This document shows, piece after piece, positions 62,870-64,000 of a stretch of 64,000 nt of DNA (positions are counted from its first letter, which is position 1; every line of letters begins with the position of its first letter). The notes below the pieces were generated by a model. It had not been told where the DNA came from. It was given only the letters and a program-made list of their open reading frames with translations, and searched no databases. Position numbers and translations under genes: made by a program. The DNA comes from an uncultured beta proteobacterium (GTDB lineage Bacteria > Pseudomonadota > Gammaproteobacteria > Burkholderiales > SG8-41). The DNA lies in NCBI GenBank assembly GCA_903893565.1, contig CAITMU010000065.1, positions 1 through 64,000 on the forward strand, read 5' to 3'.

Positions 62870-64000
62870 TCATTTTATCGCGCGTGACACACTGGGTGCG
62901 CTGTGGCGCTCAATATCCACGTTTACACAAGCGGGTAAACCCGATTCTATCGCGCTCTTCAGGCTCATTTCCAAATCATTGATTTTTGTCACCCGTTGCC
63001 CAAAACCACCCAAGGCCACTACCGCTTTCTCATAAGCCGCAATGGGCGACAATTCACACCCAAAAAGCCTGTCGGGGCCATAGTTTCGCTTTTGAATTTG
63101 ATACTCGGCGTTCCAGCACGCATCGTTGCCTACCACGGCAACAAAGGGTAAATGGTGGCGCACCGCCGTATCAAATTCAGCCAGATGAAAACCCATCGTG
63201 CCGTCACCCAAAAGCGCAATCACCGTTGCTTTGGGATGAGCCGCTTTAGCCGCTAATGCGAAGGGGATGGCACTACCGATTGAACCGGCCGGGCCATTAA
63301 TCAATCGAACCGGGGCTTTAATGACCGACTGCGCCCACTGACCGAACTCTCCCCCATCAGCAATCAACAAGGGGTGCTCTAAGGATTGCATCAGGCTTTG
63401 AACCGTGCGAACGACTTGAAGAGGATGTAGACGACCCACGCTGGAAGAGCCTTGGGTAGACCAGTGCGGTGGACGAAAGTTAATCGCCTCATCCACCTCG
63501 CTAGACCAGGAGGCCCTTGTCGCGCTTAGCGCGCCACTGACTTTTTCGCATTGGAGGATTAAGCGTTGCAATACGCACGCTGGATCCGCAACTGCGGACA
63601 ACACCACCCGAGAAGCCCCCAAGGTCTGAATCGACTGTTGCATCACCGCCTCTTCAGGATCGATCACCGCAAATCGACAATCCGCACTCACAGCCGGCAC
63701 TTGCCCAAAGCGCAGCGTGTAATCGGCACGCTTTCCTAACAACACGACACAATCGGCTTTTGCCAACACCGAACCCCAATCTCCTAAGGCGGGATCCTGA
63801 ATCCCGCGCGGGCTTTCCATGGCCACGATCGGTATGCCGATTGCCTGAAAAAGAGCAAAGCGAAGCGCCTCACCACGATGAGAAGCGAAAGCTGGACCCG
63901 TCACGATCAAAGGACGTTTAGCGCGCTGCAAAAGATCCCACAGTAAGGGTCCTAAGGACTCTTCCCAGAGCTGGGGTTGCGCAATGAATGCGTCCGCTTT
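62870..64000 (-). CDS. ThDP-dependent enzyme, acetolactate synthase-like (5' end outside window)
   Basis: The frame is open to the last base of the window, so at least the N-terminal domain with the catalytic Glu lies outside. The visible part holds the central domain (LIVTGPAF to DPEEA) and the C-terminal cofactor domain with NGPAGSIGSAIPFALA and LLGDGTMGFHLAEFDTA followed by NDACW, the GDG-N metal site. The enzyme acts on 2-oxo acids or oxalyl-type compounds by analogy. It heads the visible part of the minus-strand operon with the Frd-like complex and the fumarase-type hydratase. Confidence 0.87.
   Translation of the reverse strand, partial: KADAFIAQPQLWEESLGPLLWDLLQRAKRPLIVTGPAFASHRGEALRFALFQAIGIPIVAMESPRGIQDPALGDWGSVLAKADCVVLLGKRADYTLRFGQVPAVSADCRFAVIDPEEAVMQQSIQTLGASRVVLSAVADPACVLQRLILQCEKVSGALSATRASWSSEVDEAINFRPPHWSTQGSSSVGRLHPLQVVRTVQSLMQSLEHPLLIADGGEFGQWAQSVIKAPVRLINGPAGSIGSAIPFALAAKAAHPKATVIALLGDGTMGFHLAEFDTAVRHHLPFVAVVGNDACWNAEYQIQKRNYGPDRLFGCELSPIAAYEKAVVALGGFGQRVTKINDLEMSLKSAIESGLPACVNVDIERHSAPSVSRAIK

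Noticed and set aside
1..64000. CRISPR arrays, insertion sequences, prophage or integrase genes
   Set aside because: No regularly spaced repeats, no transposase or integrase motifs and no phage structural genes were seen on either strand.

Overview
This window is a gene-dense stretch of a bacterial chromosome, most likely from a Burkholderiales (Alcaligenaceae/Bordetella-like) betaproteobacterium. The main reason is its extraordinary load of Bug/TctC-type periplasmic binding proteins, an expansion known chiefly from that group, together with DUF349, YaeQ and MmgE/PrpD genes of betaproteobacterial style. Base composition looks close to half G+C by eye, lower than in most Bordetella relatives. 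I see no rRNA, tRNA, CRISPR array, phage gene, insertion sequence or transposase. I also see no recognisable transcription factor in 64 kb.

The window reads as a chain of short catabolic cassettes, each with one or two Bug genes. Positions 1-5566 (minus) hold a ThDP enzyme, a Bug protein, an acyl-CoA ligase and an MmgE/PrpD gene cut by the window edge. Then come two Bug genes (5662-7697), a frameshifted alpha/beta hydrolase, a carboxymuconolactone decarboxylase-like gene, an MFS exporter and a lone Bug. Positions 12073-17370 (plus) carry an enolase-superfamily enzyme, a UxaA-type dehydratase, a DUF952 protein, an NMT1/SsuA-like binding protein and a Bug, which suggests sugar-acid breakdown. 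Positions 17443-23042 (minus) hold a Bug, a DUF349 protein and a CocE-type hydrolase. Positions 23227-25441 hold two Bugs, followed by a second MFS on minus. Positions 26853-32759 (plus) hold DinB, a second MmgE/PrpD, a two-subunit ThDP decarboxylase, a beta-propeller lactonase and an alpha/beta hydrolase.

Positions 32778-35227 (minus) hold Bug, LLM flavin oxidoreductase and YciI. Positions 35608-40213 (plus) hold two Bugs, an esterase, an SDR and YaeQ, and a dienelactone hydrolase lies on minus. Positions 41073-42991 hold Bug plus a CitE/HpcH-type lyase. Positions 43048-48043 (minus) are a six-gene operon: a hotdog thioesterase, a degenerate CitE-like protein, an intact CitE-like lyase, a Bug, a LigI-like lactone hydrolase and a second degenerate CitE-like protein. 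After PanE, another Bug, a Gfo/Idh/MocA oxidoreductase, an acyl-CoA dehydrogenase and a ModA-like protein, the window closes with a long minus-strand operon (53980 to beyond 64000). It encodes a ThDP enzyme, a complete FrdA/B/C/D-like complex, both subunits of a class I fumarase-type hydratase, two Bugs, an isocitrate-lyase-superfamily lyase and an Ldh-family dehydrogenase. This last operon looks like a dedicated route for a C4 or substituted C4 dicarboxylate.

The most notable points are these: 16 Bug proteins plus two other binding proteins with no TctA/TctB or ABC permease anywhere in the window; a Frd/Sdh-type flavoprotein with Cys where the FAD-linking His normally lies; two CitE-like paralogues that lost the catalytic motif but sit in an operon with an intact one; one Bug protein without the family's Asp/Arg signature; and several hairpins and palindromes in intergenic regions, including a perfect 18-bp palindrome at 48161-48178.
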